A stretch of 64,000 nt of DNA from Massilia sp. CF038 (lineage in GTDB: Bacteria > Pseudomonadota > Gammaproteobacteria > Burkholderiales > Burkholderiaceae_D): contig NZ_FQWU01000002.1 in NCBI RefSeq assembly GCF_900129765.1, forward strand, positions 1-64,000, written 5' to 3'. The notes under the pieces were generated by a model. The model was not told the origin of the DNA, did not search any database, and saw nothing but the letters and a program-made list of their open reading frames with translations. Within the stretch, counting starts at the first letter, position 1. Each line of letters starts with the position of its first letter. The position numbers and the translations under genes are program-made. Shown one piece after another: positions 1 to 11,200 of this stretch.

Positions 1-108
1 CGAAACAGGCTCACGGCCTTGAGGACGATTCAGCCTGCCTGCGCTCGGTTTTCCAAGCGTCCCTGGAATCATAACGTCTTCGTGACGTATAGAGGACGAT
101 GTAGTGGC

Positions 109-138
109 CAAAAAAAACAGGCACCCGAAGGTGCCTGT
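109..138 (-). terminator. Rho-independent terminator of lon
   Basis: A perfect 8-bp stem (CAGGCACC / GGTGCCTG, loop CGAA) at 118-137 is followed on the minus strand by a run of T (the A-run at 110-117 on the plus strand). It starts 23 bases past the lon stop codon. Bases 1-108 beyond it hold nothing I recognise. Confidence 0.9.
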
Positions 139-160
139 CTACTACAGCGATACTACCGGT

Positions 161-2569
161 TTAATGTTTCACGATATCAGTCGCAGCTTGACCATCGACC
201 GCGGCAGGCGCCACTGCAACCGCAGCAACTTCCACCACTGGCGTCGGCAAGCGCTCCAGTGCAATTTCCAGGACCTTGTCAATCCAGCGCACCGGCACGA
301 TTTCGAGCTTGTTCTTCACATTGTCTGGAATGTCGGCCAGATCCTTGACGTTCTGCTCCGGAATCAGCACCGTCTTGATGCCGCCACGATGCGCCGCCAG
401 CAGCTTCTCTTTCAAGCCACCGATTGGCAACACTTCGCCGCGCAGCGTGATCTCGCCTGTCATGGCCACATCGGCGCGCACTGGAATGCCCGTGAACACG
501 GAGACCAGCGCGGTCGTCATGGCGATACCAGCAGACGGACCATCCTTCGGCGTCGCACCTTCCGGCACGTGAATGTGGATGTCCGCTTTTTCGAACACAT
601 CATTCTTGATGCCCAGGCGATTCGCACGCGAACGCACCACGGTGCGGGCCGCTTCGATCGATTCCTTCATCACGTCGCCCAGGGTACCGGTGCGCACAAC
701 AGCGCCCTTGCCCGGCATTTGCACCGCTTCGATGGTCAGCAGATCGCCGCCCACTTCGGTCCATGCAAGGCCGACCACCTGGCCAATCTGATTCTCTTTT
801 TCCGCCACGCCAAAGTCGTAGCGGCGCACGCCCAGGAACTTGTCCAGATTCTTGCCCGAGACGATGACCTTTTTATCGGCCTTCTTCAGCAGCAGCATCT
901 TGACGACCTTGCGGCAGATCTTCGAGATTTCACGCTCGAGCGAACGCACGCCGGCTTCGCGGGTGTAGTAGCGGATGATGTCGCGGATCGCGCCCTCTTC
1001 CACCTTGATCTCTTCTTCCTTCAGACCGTTGGCCTTGACTTGCTTCGGCAGCAGATAGCGCTGCGCGATGCTGGTCTTTTCGTCTTCGGTGTAACCCGAC
1101 AGGCGAATGACTTCCATGCGGTCCAGCAGTGCTGGCGGAATGTTGAACGAGTTCGAGGTCGCCACAAACATCACATCCGACAGATCGAAATCAACCTCGA
1201 TGTAATGATCGGAGAACGTGTGGTTCTGTTCCGGGTCCAACACTTCAAGCAAGGCCGAGGAAGGGTCGCCGCGGAAATCCGCACCCATCTTGTCGATCTC
1301 ATCGAGCAAGAACAGCGGGTTACGCACGCCAACCTTCGCCAGCGATTGCAGCACCTTGCCTGGCATCGAGCCAATGTAGGTCCGGCGGTGGCCGCGGATC
1401 TCTGCCTCGTCGCGCACGCCGCCCAGGGCCATGCGCACGAACTTGCGGTTCGTTGCCTTGGCAATGGACTGGCCCAGCGAGGTTTTACCCACACCTGGAG
1501 GACCCACGAAGCACAGAATCGGCGCCTTGAGCTTGTCCACACGCTGTTGCACCGCGAGATATTCCAGAATGCGTTCCTTGACCTTGTCCAGGCCATAGTG
1601 ATCGCCTTCGAGTACTTTCTCGGCGTTGCTCAGGTCGTTATTGACCTTGGATTTTTTCTTCCACGGCAGATTGACCAGGGTGTCGATGTAATTGCGCACG
1701 ACGGTCGCTTCAGCGGACATGGGCGACATCAGCTTGAGCTTCTTGAGTTCGTTGGTGGCCTTGTCCAATGCCTCTTTCGGCATCTTGGCGGCAATCACCT
1801 TCTTCTCGAGTTCGTCGATATCGGCACCGTCTTCGCCCTCACCCAGCTCTTTCTGGATCGCTTTGACTTGCTCGTTCAGGTAGTACTCGCGCTGCGACTT
1901 TTCCATCTGGCGCTTGACGCGGCCGCGGATGCGCTTTTCCACTTGCAGAATATCGAGCTCGCCTTCCAGCTGGCCGAGCAGATGCTCAAGCCGTTTGGCG
2001 ACGTTGAAGATTTCCAGGATCACTTGCTTCTGCTCGAGCTTGAGCGGCAGATGGGCAGCAACCGTGTCAGCCAGACGGCCGGCGTCGTCAATGCCTGCCA
2101 GCGAGGCGAGGATCTCAGGTGGAATTTTTTTATTCAGTTTGACGTACTGGTCAAACTGCTGAACGATCGCGCGGCGCATCGCTTCGACTTCGGAATCGTC
2201 ACCGATTTCCGAATCGAGCGGCGTCAGGTCCGCGATAAAGTGCGTCGGCGCATCGCTGATGTGGTTGATGCGCGCACGCTGGGCTCCCTCGACCAGCACT
2301 TTGACGGTGCCATCGGGAAGCTTGAGCATTTGAAGAATATTCGCCACGCAACCGATCTCGTAGATGTCGGACGCGGACGGTTCGTCCTTCGCGGCAGCCT
2401 TTTGCGCGGCAAGCATGATGCTCTTGCCCTGCTCCATGGCGGCCTCGAGTGCCTTGATCGACTTGGGACGGCCGACGAACAGTGGTATCACCATATGCGG
2501 GAAGACGACCACGTCGCGCAACGGCAGTAATGGCAGCGTCGTTTGCTCGGTTAATTTGGAAGTTGTCAT
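161..2569 (-). CDS. lon: ATP-dependent protease Lon
   Basis: Cytoplasmic AAA+ serine protease that degrades misfolded and regulatory proteins. The 802-residue product has the full LonA layout: an N-terminal substrate domain, a coiled-coil middle, the ATPase core with Walker A GPPGVGKT and Walker [10 protein letters not shown], and the C-terminal protease domain with the catalytic serine in PKDGPSAG and the lysine in GGLKEKLLA. The frame stays open upstream, but the start at 2569 (MTTSKLTEQ) gives the family's usual N-terminus and length; the extra 56 residues upstream look like leader sequence. It is the last gene of the tig-clpP-clpX-lon block, separated from clpX by a terminator, so it probably has its own promoter. 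Confidence 0.97.
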   Translation of the reverse strand: MTTSKLTEQTTLPLLPLRDVVVFPHMVIPLFVGRPKSIKALEAAMEQGKSIMLAAQKAAAKDEPSASDIYEIGCVANILQMLKLPDGTVKVLVEGAQRARINHISDAPTHFIADLTPLDSEIGDDSEVEAMRRAIVQQFDQYVKLNKKIPPEILASLAGIDDAGRLADTVAAHLPLKLEQKQVILEIFNVAKRLEHLLGQLEGELDILQVEKRIRGRVKRQMEKSQREYYLNEQVKAIQKELGEGEDGADIDELEKKVIAAKMPKEALDKATNELKKLKLMSPMSAEATVVRNYIDTLVNLPWKKKSKVNNDLSNAEKVLEGDHYGLDKVKERILEYLAVQQRVDKLKAPILCFVGPPGVGKTSLGQSIAKATNRKFVRMALGGVRDEAEIRGHRRTYIGSMPGKVLQSLAKVGVRNPLFLLDEIDKMGADFRGDPSSALLEVLDPEQNHTFSDHYIEVDFDLSDVMFVATSNSFNIPPALLDRMEVIRLSGYTEDEKTSIAQRYLLPKQVKANGLKEEEIKVEEGAIRDIIRYYTREAGVRSLEREISKICRKVVKMLLLKKADKKVIVSGKNLDKFLGVRRYDFGVAEKENQIGQVVGLAWTEVGGDLLTIEAVQMPGKGAVVRTGTLGDVMKESIEAARTVVRSRANRLGIKNDVFEKADIHIHVPEGATPKDGPSAGIAMTTALVSVFTGIPVRADVAMTGEITLRGEVLPIGGLKEKLLAAHRGGIKTVLIPEQNVKDLADIPDNVKNKLEIVPVRWIDKVLEIALERLPTPVVEVAAVAVAPAAVDGQAATDIVKH

Positions 2570-2610
2570 GGCATACCTTATAGAAAGCGTGTTTATGATG
2601 TTGGCACTCT

Positions 2611-2627
2611 CTGCCAAAACACAAGAC
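2611..2627. promoter_or_regulatory. Inverted repeat in the lon leader
   Basis: TTGGCA-CTCTC-TGCCAA is a perfect 6-bp inverted repeat about 42 bases upstream of the lon start. I could not find a convincing heat-shock sigma-32 promoter next to it. The half GAGTGCCAA resembles half of a CIRCE element (GAGTGCTAA), but the spacing does not fit CIRCE. It may be an operator or a short mRNA hairpin. Confidence 0.3.
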
Positions 2628-2725
2628 CGGCGGAAAACAATATTTTCTACAAGTAGTTTGAATAATTCAGCAACTTGAATCGAATACAACCGGGTTAATC
2701 TAAAAGAATTTATTAGAACATCAAA

Positions 2726-2766
2726 TAAAAAAGCCACCGCGCAGCTTGTTGCTGCGAGTGGCTTTT
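2726..2766 (-). terminator. Terminator after clpX
   Basis: A long stem (AGCCAC...CGCAGC, loop TTGTT, GCTGCG...GTGGCT) is followed on the minus strand by TTTTTTATTT. It lies about 90 bases past the clpX stop and separates clpX from lon. The other flank is also T-rich, so it may work in both directions. Confidence 0.85.
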
Positions 2767-2856
2767 CGAATGAAGCCTGATTCTTTTATTGAGGTAAATT
2801 GTACCGCCAAGAATTAGGTATTCAAACCCTTTTTGTTGCGTGCACGCGGCAGATGT

Positions 2857-4125
2857 TTAGTTTTCTCCGGATGCCTTGGCAGTTTCGCTATAGATCAACA
2901 GGGGTTTTGCCCCATTCGTGATCGTATTTTCATCAATAACCACTTTGATGACATTCTGCTGATTTGGCAATTCGTACATAACATCGAGCAATGCATGCTC
3001 CAGGATCGAACGCAAGCCACGCGCACCGGTTTTGCGTGCCAATGCTTTACGTGCAATGGCGTGCAAAGCAGCCGGACGAATTTCCAGTTCCGCGCCTTCC
3101 ATTTCCAGCAATTTTGAATATTGCTTGATCAAGGCATTTTTTGGCTCGATCAAAATCTGGATCAGTGCTTCTTCAGTCAACTCGCTCAATGCTGCTACGA
3201 CAGGCAGACGGCCAACCAGTTCCGGGATCAGACCAAATTTGATCAGATCTTCCGGCTCTGCATCGAGCAGCACATCGCTGTTGTCGCGCTGCACCTGGCT
3301 CTTGACGCTGGCCGAGAAGCCGATACCGCTCTTTTCGGAACGGTTCTGGATAATCTTGACCAGGCCGTCGAAAGCGCCACCGCAGATGAACATGATGTTG
3401 GTCGTGTCGATCTGCACGAAGTCCTGGTTCGGGTGCTTGCGCCCGCCTTGTGGCGGTACCGAAGCCATGGTGCCTTCAATCAGTTTCAGTAACGCTTGCT
3501 GCACGCCCTCGCCCGATACATCGCGGGTAATCGACGGATTGTCGGATTTACGCGAAATCTTGTCGATCTCATCGATGTAGACGATGCCGCGCTGGGCCTT
3601 GTCGACTTCGTAATTGCAGCTTTGCAGCAGCTTCTGGATGATGTTTTCCACGTCCTCGCCCACGTAACCGGCTTCGGTCAGGGTGGTGGCATCGGCAATG
3701 ACGAAAGGCACATTGAGCATGCGTGCCAGGGTCTGGGCCAGCAGGGTCTTGCCCGAGCCGGTAGGACCGACCAGCAAAATGTTGCTCTTGGCCAGTTCGA
3801 CTTCATCTTTCTTGCCGAGGTGCTTGAGACGCTTGTAATGGTTGTAAACGGCCACCGACAGGATGCGCTTGGCCTTTTGCTGGCCAATCACGTACTGGTC
3901 GAGCAAGTCCTTGATTTCATTCGGCGTCGGCAAGTCGGACTTGGCACCGGCGACCGATTCCACGTTCGAGGTTTCGTCGCGGATGATGTCGTTGCACAAG
4001 TCGATGCATTCATCACAGATGAACACCGACGGTCCTGCGATGAGTTTCTTTACTTCGTGCTGGCTCTTGCCGCAGAACGAGCAGTAAAGGAGTTTTTCGC
4101 CGCTGGAGGATTTTTTGTCTGACAT
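2857..4125 (-). CDS. clpX: ClpX, ATPase subunit of ClpXP protease
   Basis: AAA+ unfoldase that recognises tagged substrates and feeds them into ClpP. The 422-residue protein starts with the C4 zinc-binding domain (CSFCGKSQ and, about 20 residues on, CDECIDLC), which binds substrates and adaptors. The ATPase core follows with Walker A GPTGSGKT and Walker [10 protein letters not shown]. Length and motifs match the usual family. It sits just downstream of clpP on the same strand, but a terminator at 4212-4254 lies between them, so clpX expression may depend on read-through or its own promoter in that 150-base gap. Confidence 0.97.
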   Translation of the reverse strand: MSDKKSSSGEKLLYCSFCGKSQHEVKKLIAGPSVFICDECIDLCNDIIRDETSNVESVAGAKSDLPTPNEIKDLLDQYVIGQQKAKRILSVAVYNHYKRLKHLGKKDEVELAKSNILLVGPTGSGKTLLAQTLARMLNVPFVIADATTLTEAGYVGEDVENIIQKLLQSCNYEVDKAQRGIVYIDEIDKISRKSDNPSITRDVSGEGVQQALLKLIEGTMASVPPQGGRKHPNQDFVQIDTTNIMFICGGAFDGLVKIIQNRSEKSGIGFSASVKSQVQRDNSDVLLDAEPEDLIKFGLIPELVGRLPVVAALSELTEEALIQILIEPKNALIKQYSKLLEMEGAELEIRPAALHAIARKALARKTGARGLRSILEHALLDVMYELPNQQNVIKVVIDENTITNGAKPLLIYSETAKASGEN

Positions 4126-4211
4126 GGGCAGGTTTCTAATGGATTGCTATAAATATAACGCTAAGACGAGCGCGCAACAAGTGCGCTGCGCATTGCCATG
4201 CTACCCGAAAT

Positions 4212-4254
4212 AAAAAACAAACGCCCGAACGTTGTCGCGCTCGGGCGTTTTTTC
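4212..4254 (-). terminator. Terminator after clpP
   Basis: ACGCCCGA / TCGGGCGT with a 12-base loop at 4221-4248, flanked by T-runs on both strands. It lies 22 bases past the clpP stop and can end or attenuate transcription before clpX. Confidence 0.85.
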
Positions 4255-4275
4255 AGCAACAGAATTCGGCTTGCA

Positions 4276-4893
4276 TCAAGCGCGGGTGGTCAGTACTTTG
4301 TCGATCAGACCATATTCCGCAGCTTCGTCACCGGACATGAAGCGATCCCGGTCGGTATCTTTGTGGATCTGTTCCATCGTCTTGCCGGTACGCTCAGCCA
4401 GGATGTGGTTGAGGCGTTCGCGCAAGTACAGGATTTCCTTGGCCTGGATTTCGATATCCGAGGCCTGGCCCTGCGATCCACCGGACGGCTGGTGAATCAT
4501 GATGCGCGAGTTTGGCAGCGAGAAACGTTTGCCCTTGGCGCCAGCAGCCAGCAGGAAAGCGCCCATCGAAGCAGCCATGCCCGTGCACAGAGTCGACACG
4601 TCAGGCTTGATGAAGTTCATCGTATCGAAGATCGCCAGACCAGCCGACACCGACCCGCCAGGCGAGTTGATGTAGAGGGAAATATCCTTGTCAGGATTTT
4701 CGCTCTCAAGGAACAGCAGCTGGGCCACAATCAGATTGGCCATCTGGTCGTTGACCGGGCCGACCATGAACACCACGCGCTCCTTCAGCAGGCGCGAGTA
4801 AATGTCGTAGGAGCGTTCGCCGCGGCCACTCTGTTCTACAACCATCGGGATCAGACCCAAGGATTGCGTATCCAATGCCGGATTTCGGTTCAT
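4276..4893 (-). CDS. clpP: ClpP, proteolytic subunit of ClpXP/ClpAP
   Basis: Serine peptidase that forms the tetradecameric barrel of the Clp protease. The 205-residue product carries the triad Ser109 (GMAASMGA), His134 (MIHQP) and Asp183 (DRDRF), and the substrate-strand motif NSPGG. An 11-19 residue propeptide is expected at the N-terminus. It lies 52 bases downstream of tig and upstream of clpX, the standard order in Burkholderiales, and is probably co-transcribed with tig. Confidence 0.97.
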   Translation of the reverse strand: MNRNPALDTQSLGLIPMVVEQSGRGERSYDIYSRLLKERVVFMVGPVNDQMANLIVAQLLFLESENPDKDISLYINSPGGSVSAGLAIFDTMNFIKPDVSTLCTGMAASMGAFLLAAGAKGKRFSLPNSRIMIHQPSGGSQGQASDIEIQAKEILYLRERLNHILAERTGKTMEQIHKDTDRDRFMSGDEAAEYGLIDKVLTTRA

Positions 4894-4945
4894 CGTTGTC
4901 TCTTCCTTAATTAGGCGCGCAAGCCCGAAGGCTCGCGCCGAAGGC

Positions 4946-6286
4946 TTACGCTTGTGCGTTACTTCCCATCAATTCGTCAAAAGCGACCACTTTGGTGGAA
5001 ACTTTTGCCTTACCGAGCACATAGTTGACGACGTTTTCTTCCAATACAAGGGCTTCGACTTCCGACAGACGACGACGGTCGCTGTAGTAGTACTTGAGCA
5101 CTTCTTTTGGATCTTCATACGACTGGGCGAAATCTTCGATCTGGGCCTTGACCTGCTCGGCCGTGGCTTGCAGTTTGTTGTCAGCAACCAGTTGCGACAG
5201 GATCAGACCCAAACGCACGCGACGCTCGGCCTTGGTGGCGAACAGTTCTTGTGGGAAAGGCATGTTCTTGACATCCATACCGCGCTGGGCCATGTCCTGA
5301 CGGGTCATTTCAGCCAGACGCTCGGAATCCTGGGCGATCATCGACTTTGGCACTTCCATGTCGGTCACGGCAACCAGGGCATCCATCACGGCATCTTTAT
5401 TGCGCGCCTTGACGCGGCCAGCGACTTCGCGCTCGAGGTTGACCTTGATGTCAGCGCGCATTTTGTCCAGATCGCCATCTTCCATGCCCAGCGATTTGGC
5501 GAATTCTGCATCAACTTCTGGCAAGTGCGCCCATTCCAGCTTTTTCAGGGTGATGGTGAACTCGGCGGTTTTGCCGGCCACATCTTTACCGTGGTAGTCC
5601 TCTGGGAAAGCCAGTGGGAAAGTCTTGCTTTCGCCAACTTTCAGGCCAATGGTAGCGGCCTCGAATTCTGGCAGCATGCGGCCTTCGCCGAGCACGAAGG
5701 CGTAGTCGTCAGCTTTGCCGCCTGGGAATTCAACGCCATCGATCACGCCGACGAAGTCAACGGTCACGCGGTCGCCACCGGCAGCAATGGCTGCGCCGCC
5801 GTCGCCGTGGGCGCCAGCTTCACCTTTGGTGTGGTAGTGCACGCGCTGCTTGCGCAGGATGTCGATGGTTTTTTCGATTTCCGCGTCGGACACGTCAGCC
5901 TTGACGGTCTCGATGTCCACAGCCGACAGGTCGCCAACGACCACATCCGGGTAGACTTCGAAAGTTGCGTCGAAGGTCAGCACGCCTTCCGGACTCTCTT
6001 CTTTTGGTTCGATTTTCGGGTAGCCGGCAACGCGCAGCTCAGCCTTGTTGGCAGCATCGGCAAACGCGCGGCCGACTTTGTCGTTCAGCACGTCGTTTTC
6101 GATCTGGTAGCCATATTGGGCTGCGACCATTTTCATCGGAACTTTGCCTGGGCGGAAGCCTGGGGCTTTGGCCGTTTTAGCCTGTTGTTTCAGGCGCTTT
6201 TCGACTTCCGTACGGACGTCAGTCAGCGGAAAAGAGATCGTCAAGCGACGTTCGAGTTTACCCAGGGTTTCGACTGCAGTTGCCAT
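4946..6286 (-). CDS. tig: Trigger factor
   Basis: Ribosome-bound peptidyl-prolyl isomerase and chaperone for nascent chains. The 446-residue product has the N-terminal ribosome-binding domain with the signature GFRPGKVP near residue 42, a central FKBP-type PPIase domain, and the C-terminal helical chaperone arms. A short glycine/alanine-rich, low-complexity insertion (about residues 157-170) sits just before the PPIase core and is a little unusual. The gene starts 36 bases downstream of tRNA-Leu on the same strand, so tRNA and tig may share a transcript. Confidence 0.97.
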   Translation of the reverse strand: MATAVETLGKLERRLTISFPLTDVRTEVEKRLKQQAKTAKAPGFRPGKVPMKMVAAQYGYQIENDVLNDKVGRAFADAANKAELRVAGYPKIEPKEESPEGVLTFDATFEVYPDVVVGDLSAVDIETVKADVSDAEIEKTIDILRKQRVHYHTKGEAGAHGDGGAAIAAGGDRVTVDFVGVIDGVEFPGGKADDYAFVLGEGRMLPEFEAATIGLKVGESKTFPLAFPEDYHGKDVAGKTAEFTITLKKLEWAHLPEVDAEFAKSLGMEDGDLDKMRADIKVNLEREVAGRVKARNKDAVMDALVAVTDMEVPKSMIAQDSERLAEMTRQDMAQRGMDVKNMPFPQELFATKAERRVRLGLILSQLVADNKLQATAEQVKAQIEDFAQSYEDPKEVLKYYYSDRRRLSEVEALVLEENVVNYVLGKAKVSTKVVAFDELMGSNAQA

Positions 6287-6322
6287 TGTAAAAATCGTCC
6301 AAAAAAATATGAATTAAACTCG

Positions 6323-6409
6323 TGGTGCGAGGAGGGGGACTCGAACCCCCACACCATTGCTGGCGTCAGGACCTAAACCTGGTGCGTCTACCAATTTCGC
6401 CATCCTCGC
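6323..6409 (-). tRNA. tRNA-Leu (anticodon UAG)
   Basis: An 87-base tRNA with acceptor stem GCGAGGA / TCCTCGC, discriminator A and an encoded CCA. The anticodon loop reads TTTAGGT within the stem ACCAGG/CCTGA and gives TAG. The long variable arm and the T-loop GGTTCGAGTCC are typical of leucine tRNAs. It sits directly upstream of tig, as in many betaproteobacteria. Confidence 0.96.
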
Positions 6410-6559
6410 GGGATCGCAACCGTTTATGGCGGATGCCTCTTACCGTCTGAAAACACAAAGGGCGCCCGACGATGAAACCGGCCGCCCTGCACTGCCTTTG
6501 TTAGGGGCTACAACATCAACCCGGTATTTTACTGGATTTTCTGACCACATAGGAGAAAA

Positions 6560-6587
6560 TTCGAAACGAGCTCAGCTTGGGTATAAT
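6560..6587 (+). promoter_or_regulatory. Probable promoter of the MATE gene
   Basis: A consensus -10 box TATAAT at 6582-6587, with a weak -35 candidate TTCGAA 16 bases upstream. It is 37 bases before the start codon. The rest of the 215-base gap between tRNA-Leu and this gene shows nothing else recognisable. Confidence 0.5.
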
Positions 6588-6624
6588 GTGAAACCGATTT
6601 CAAGTTCACTGTTATTCCGCTCGC

Positions 6625-7980
6625 ATGCGCATCGACAAATCCAGCCAGCTGCGCAATGCGGGGCTGTTCGCGATTACCTGGCCCATCTTTATCGAGCAGC
6701 TCTCGCATATTCTGCCGGGCATCGTCGACACCTTCATGGTCAGCCACCTGGGCGACGGCGCCGTGGCCGGGCTGGCCGTGGCCAACCAGATTGTCGGCTT
6801 CTTCATTATCCTGTTTTCGTTCATCGGCATTGGCAGCACGGTGGTGCTGACGCACTACCTGGGCGCGCGCGATCGCGACGGTGCCGCACGGGTCGCCGCC
6901 ACGGCGGTGGGCGTGAATTTCTGGCTGGGCGTGGTGGTCAGCGTGCTGATCTGGCTGGGATCGGGCGCCATGCTGCGTCTGCTGCACTTGCCGCCCTCCC
7001 TGATGCCCTACGCCCAGCCCTTCCTGGCCTTAATGGGCGGCACCCTCTTCCTCGAATCGCTCAATATTGCCTTTGGCGCGGTGCTACGCGCACACGGGCA
7101 TACGCGCGAAGCCATGTTCATTGCCATCGGCATGAACGTGATCAATCTGCTGCTCAATGTCGTGCTCATTTTCGGTATGCTGGGATTGCCGAAGATGGGC
7201 GTGGTTGGCGCCGCCTTGTCGACCGTGGTCAGCCGTGCGCTGGCGTGCCTGGCCCTGGCCTGGGTGGTGCGGCACCAGTTGCAACTGCGGTTACGGCTGC
7301 ATTGGCTAACGCGCTTTTCGCGTGATGCCATTGCACGCATCCTGCGTATTGGCATTCCCGCTGCCGGCGAGAATCTGTGCTGGCAAGCCAGCTTTATGGT
7401 GATCACCTATTTTGTCGGACAGATGGGCGAAAGTTCGCTGGCGACGTTCTCGTACGCCATGCAGCTCTCCATGATCATGATGATGCTGGGCATTGCGATC
7501 GGGATCGGCACCGAGATCATTGTCGGCCACCTGGTCGGCGCAGGCGAGCTGGACGAAGCCTATCGCCAGCTGCTGCGCAGTCTGAGGGTCGGGCTGGGCG
7601 TGACCGTCATCACCACCTGCAGCGTGGTGGCGCTGGCGCCCTGGCTGTTTGGCATGTTCACCCAAGACCCCGTCATCATTGCCGGCGGCGCCCTGCTCCT
7701 GCGCGTCAGTCTGCTGCTCGAACCCGGCCGCACCTTCAACCTGGTGGTAATCAACTCCCTGCGCGCAACAGGCGACGCGCGCTTTCCCGTGCTGATGGGC
7801 ATGTGCTCCATGTGGGGCGTGGCCGTCCCGCTGGCCTGGTACCTGGGGCTGCACCTGGGCTGGGGCCTGATCGGCATCTGGATTGCCTTCACCTGCGACG
7901 AATGGGTGCGCGGATTAAGCATGTACGCCCGCTGGAAAAGCCGCGTCTGGGAAAAACACGCCCGCGCCATCCACGCCTGA
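6625..7980 (+). CDS. MATE family efflux transporter
   Basis: Inner-membrane antiporter of the NorM/DinF superfamily that exports cationic drugs or metabolites using a proton or sodium gradient. The 451 residues form about twelve hydrophobic segments arranged as two MatE halves. The first half carries the family signature around residues 20-60 (PIFIEQLSHILPGIVDTFMV) and the second half repeats the fold from about residue 235. The substrate cannot be read from sequence. It has its own promoter and stands alone, followed directly by the palindrome cluster, which may serve as its transcription stop. Confidence 0.9.
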   Translation: MRIDKSSQLRNAGLFAITWPIFIEQLSHILPGIVDTFMVSHLGDGAVAGLAVANQIVGFFIILFSFIGIGSTVVLTHYLGARDRDGAARVAATAVGVNFWLGVVVSVLIWLGSGAMLRLLHLPPSLMPYAQPFLALMGGTLFLESLNIAFGAVLRAHGHTREAMFIAIGMNVINLLLNVVLIFGMLGLPKMGVVGAALSTVVSRALACLALAWVVRHQLQLRLRLHWLTRFSRDAIARILRIGIPAAGENLCWQASFMVITYFVGQMGESSLATFSYAMQLSMIMMMLGIAIGIGTEIIVGHLVGAGELDEAYRQLLRSLRVGLGVTVITTCSVVALAPWLFGMFTQDPVIIAGGALLLRVSLLLEPGRTFNLVVINSLRATGDARFPVLMGMCSMWGVAVPLAWYLGLHLGWGLIGIWIAFTCDEWVRGLSMYARWKSRVWEKHARAIHA

Positions 7981-7982
7981 CA

Positions 7983-8031
7983 GGGGTCAGACCTCAATAC
8001 TGCAATTATTTCAGTATTGAGGTCTGACCCC
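7983..8031. repeat. GGGGTCAGACC palindrome, copy 1
   Basis: A perfect 20-bp inverted repeat, GGGGTCAGACCTCAATACTG at 7983-8002 and its complement at 8012-8031, with a 9-base loop. It begins 2 bases after the MATE stop codon. A REP-like dispersed element is the likely identity; it may also end transcription. Confidence 0.85.
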
Positions 8032-8047
8032 GATTCTGCAACTATTT

Positions 8048-8067
8048 CAGTATCGAGGTCTGACCCC
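8048..8067. repeat. GGGGTCAGACC half-element
   Basis: A single arm, CAGTATCGAGGTCTGACCCC, matching the right arm of copy 1 except for one base. Its left partner is missing nearby. The sequence linking it to copy 1 (GATTCTGCAACTATTT) resembles the element's own loop region, which suggests duplication or decay by recombination. Confidence 0.75.
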
Positions 8068-8140
8068 GTTTGCGCACTATGAAAGGGCCACTTTTCCGAC
8101 TTCCCAACTGTCGGCCCAAATCGCCACTCCCCTATGAAAA

Positions 8141-8197
8141 AATCGGGGTCAGACCTCAATACTGCAATTGTTTCAGTATTGAGGTCTGACCCCGATT
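8141..8197. repeat. GGGGTCAGACC palindrome, copy 2
   Basis: AATC plus the same 20-base arm at 8145-8164, a 9-base loop, and the complementary arm at 8174-8193 plus GATT. The stem is 24 bp and perfect. The loop differs from copy 1 by one base. It lies between the converging MATE and RND genes. Confidence 0.85.
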
Positions 8198-8234
8198 TTG
8201 CAACTTGTCGCGGCGCGTGGCCGTGCCGCTTTGC

Positions 8235-11200
8235 TTAGCGGTGGGCGGGACGCTTGACGCGGAACCAGGCGGCGTACAACGCTGGCAGGAACAGCAGTGT
8301 CAGCGCGGTTGCGACGACCAGGCCGCCCATGATGGCCACTGCCATCGGGCCCCAGAAAACGGAGCGCGATAGGGGGATCATGGCCAGCGCGGCAGCAGCA
8401 GCCGTCAGGATGATCGGGCGGCAGCGCCGCACTGCCGCTTCCACTACGGCGTCCCACGGCTCGGCGCCGTTGGCGATGTCGTGCTCGATCTGGTCCACCA
8501 GGATCACGGAGTTGCGGATGATCATGCCGAACAGGGCGATCACGCCCAGGTTGGCAACGAAGCCGAATGGCCGCTGCAAAATCAGCAGGGCCATCGCGGC
8601 GCCGGCCACGCCCAGCGGGCCCGTCAGGAACACCAGCAGCGCCCGCGAGAAGCTGTGCAGCTGCAGCATCAGCAAGGTGAAGACGATGAACAAGACCAGC
8701 GGCACATTCGCGGCAATCGATGCTTCGGCCGCTTTGCTGTCCGCTTCCGCACCTTCCAGACTGATGGTGTAACCAGGCGGCAGCGCGGCGCGCAGGTCGC
8801 CCAGCTTTTCGCTGATCTGGCCCGATACGGTCGGCCCCTGGATGCCGTCGACCACGTCGCACTGCGCGGTGATGGCCCATTCGCGCCCTTCGCGCCACAC
8901 CACGCCCGGCTCCCACACGAAGTGGGCGCGCGCGATCTGCGATATGGTCACCGATTTGCCCGAGGCAGTGGGGATGTTGGTGTCGTTCAGGACCGAAATC
9001 GTGGCCCGCTCTTCCAGCGGCTGGCGCACGACGATGTCGATTAACTTGTTGTCTTCCCTGAACTGGCCGATGGTGGTCCCCGACAGGATGGTGTTTGCGG
9101 CCCGCATGACCGTTTGCGAGGTCACGCCCAGTGCGCGCAGCTTGTCCTGGTCCAGATCGAGGCGCAGCACCTTGACCGATTCGTTCCAGTTGTCGTTGAC
9201 GCCGATCGCATTGGGATTGGCGCGCATGATGTCTTTGAGCTTGTCGGCGTATTCGCGCACGGTTGCGATCTCCGGTCCGGCCACGCGGAACTGCACCGGA
9301 TACGGCACCGGCGGCCCGTTCGGCAGCAGCTTGACGCGCCCGCGCACTTCGGGGAAGTCGTTCTTGAAGATCTCGACGATCTTCAGGCGCACGGCGTCGC
9401 GGCTCTTGATGTCCTTGGCCAGCACGACGATCTGCGAGACGTTCGATTGCGGGAAGATCTGGTCCAGCGGCAGGTAGAAGCGCGGGCTGCCTGTGCCGAC
9501 GTAACTGGTCACGCTTTCGATGTTCTCCAGCTTGCCCATCATGGCTTCGAATTTTTTGACTTGCGCTTCATTGGCGGCAAAGCTGGTGCCTTCCGGGGTC
9601 CACATTTCCACCATCAGCTCCGGCCTGCTCGAGTCAGGGAAGAACTGCTTTTCGATGAAGTTGAAGCCGTACACGCCCAGGAAAAACACCAGCAGGCTCA
9701 GTGCGATGGTGGTCTTGCGCCATGCGACGCACCAGGTGACGATGCGGCGAAAACGCTGGAAGCCCGGGGTGTCGAACACTTCGTGCCCTGCTTCGCCTGG
9801 CGCATGCGGTTTGACCTTCAGGATCAAAAAGCCGATGTAGGGCGTGAACACGACCGCCACAAACCAGGAAATGATCAGCGCAAGGGCGTTCACCGAGAAC
9901 ATGGAGAAGGTGTATTCGCCCGCCGCCGATTTGGCCAGGCCGATCGGCAGGAAGCCGGCTGCGGTGATCAGGGTCCCGGTCAGCATCGGCATGGCTGTCG
10001 AGGTATAGGCGAAGGTGGCTGCTTCAAAGCGCGACATGCCCTCTTCCATTTTTCGGACCATCATTTCAACGGCGATGATGGCGTCGTCCACCAGCAGGCC
10101 CAATGCGATGATCAGGGCGCCCAGCGAGATCTTGTGCAGGTCGATCGAGAGCATGCTCATGAACAGGAAGGTGATGGCCAGCACCAGCGGTATGGTGAGT
10201 GCCACCACCAGGCCGGGGCGCACGTCCAGGCGCAGCGGTTTGGTGTGCAGACCCAGCGCCAGGAAGCTGACGATCAGGACGATGGCAATGGCTTCAATCA
10301 GCGTGTGGATGAATTCACTGACCGAGGCGGTCACCGCGCGCGGCTGGTCCGATACCCGCGCCAGTTCGATCCCCACCGGCAGTTGAGAGCGGATTTTGGC
10401 CACGGTCTCATCGAGCCCCTTGCCCATGTTGATGATGTTGCCGCCCTTTTCCATCGAGACGCCCAGGCCGATGACCTCCTTGCCATTAAAGCGCATCTTG
10501 TCGCCCGGGGGATCCTGGTATTCGCGCTTGATGGCGGCAAAGTCGCCCAGCCGGAAGGTGGTGCCGTTGGCGCGCAGTTCGAGGTTTTCCAGGTCTTTCA
10601 CCGTCTTGAGCGCACCTGTCACGCGCACCTGCAGGTCGTCGGTCGGGGTGACCAGCACGCCCGTCGATTCGACCGTGTTCTGGGTGGCGATCTGGTTGGC
10701 GATCACTTCAAACGGCACGCCCAGTTGCGCAAATTTCTTGTGCGAGAATTCGATGTTGATTTTTTCGTCCTGCACGCCGAACTGCTCGACCTTCGACACC
10801 AGCGGCACTTGCAGCAGCTGCTGGCGCACGAAGTCGGCATAGTCCTTCATCTCGGCATAGGTAAAGCCGTCGCCCGACAAGGCGAAGATGGAGCCGTAGG
10901 TGTCGCCAAATTCGTCGTTGAAGAAGGGGCCGATCACGCCACCGGGTAGCGTGCCGCGGATGTCGCCGATTTTTTTGCGCACCTGGTACCAGGATGCGGC
11001 TGTTTCGTGCGGCGGCGTCGATTCGCGCAGCTGCACCAGGATGATGGTTTCACCCGGCTTGGAATAGCTCTTGATGCGGTCGACGTACGGCGTTTCCTGC
11101 AGCTTGCGCTCGAGTTTATCGGTCACCTGCTCTGCCATCTGTACTGCGGTCGCACCGGGCCAGATGGCGCGCACCACCATCACACGGAAGGTGAATGGCG

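Noticed and set aside
104-2530. Plus-strand frame of 808 codons opposite lon
   Set aside because: It is the antisense shadow of lon: the minus-strand product is an unmistakable Lon protease, and the shadow is rich in His, Arg and Gln with no recognisable motif.
2611-2627. Possible CIRCE heat-shock element before lon
   Set aside because: One half resembles CIRCE, but the arms are shorter and the spacer is 5 rather than 9 bases.
9114-10949. Plus-strand frame of 611 codons opposite the RND permease
   Set aside because: Same kind of shadow in GC-rich DNA. The minus strand encodes a complete RND permease with known motifs.
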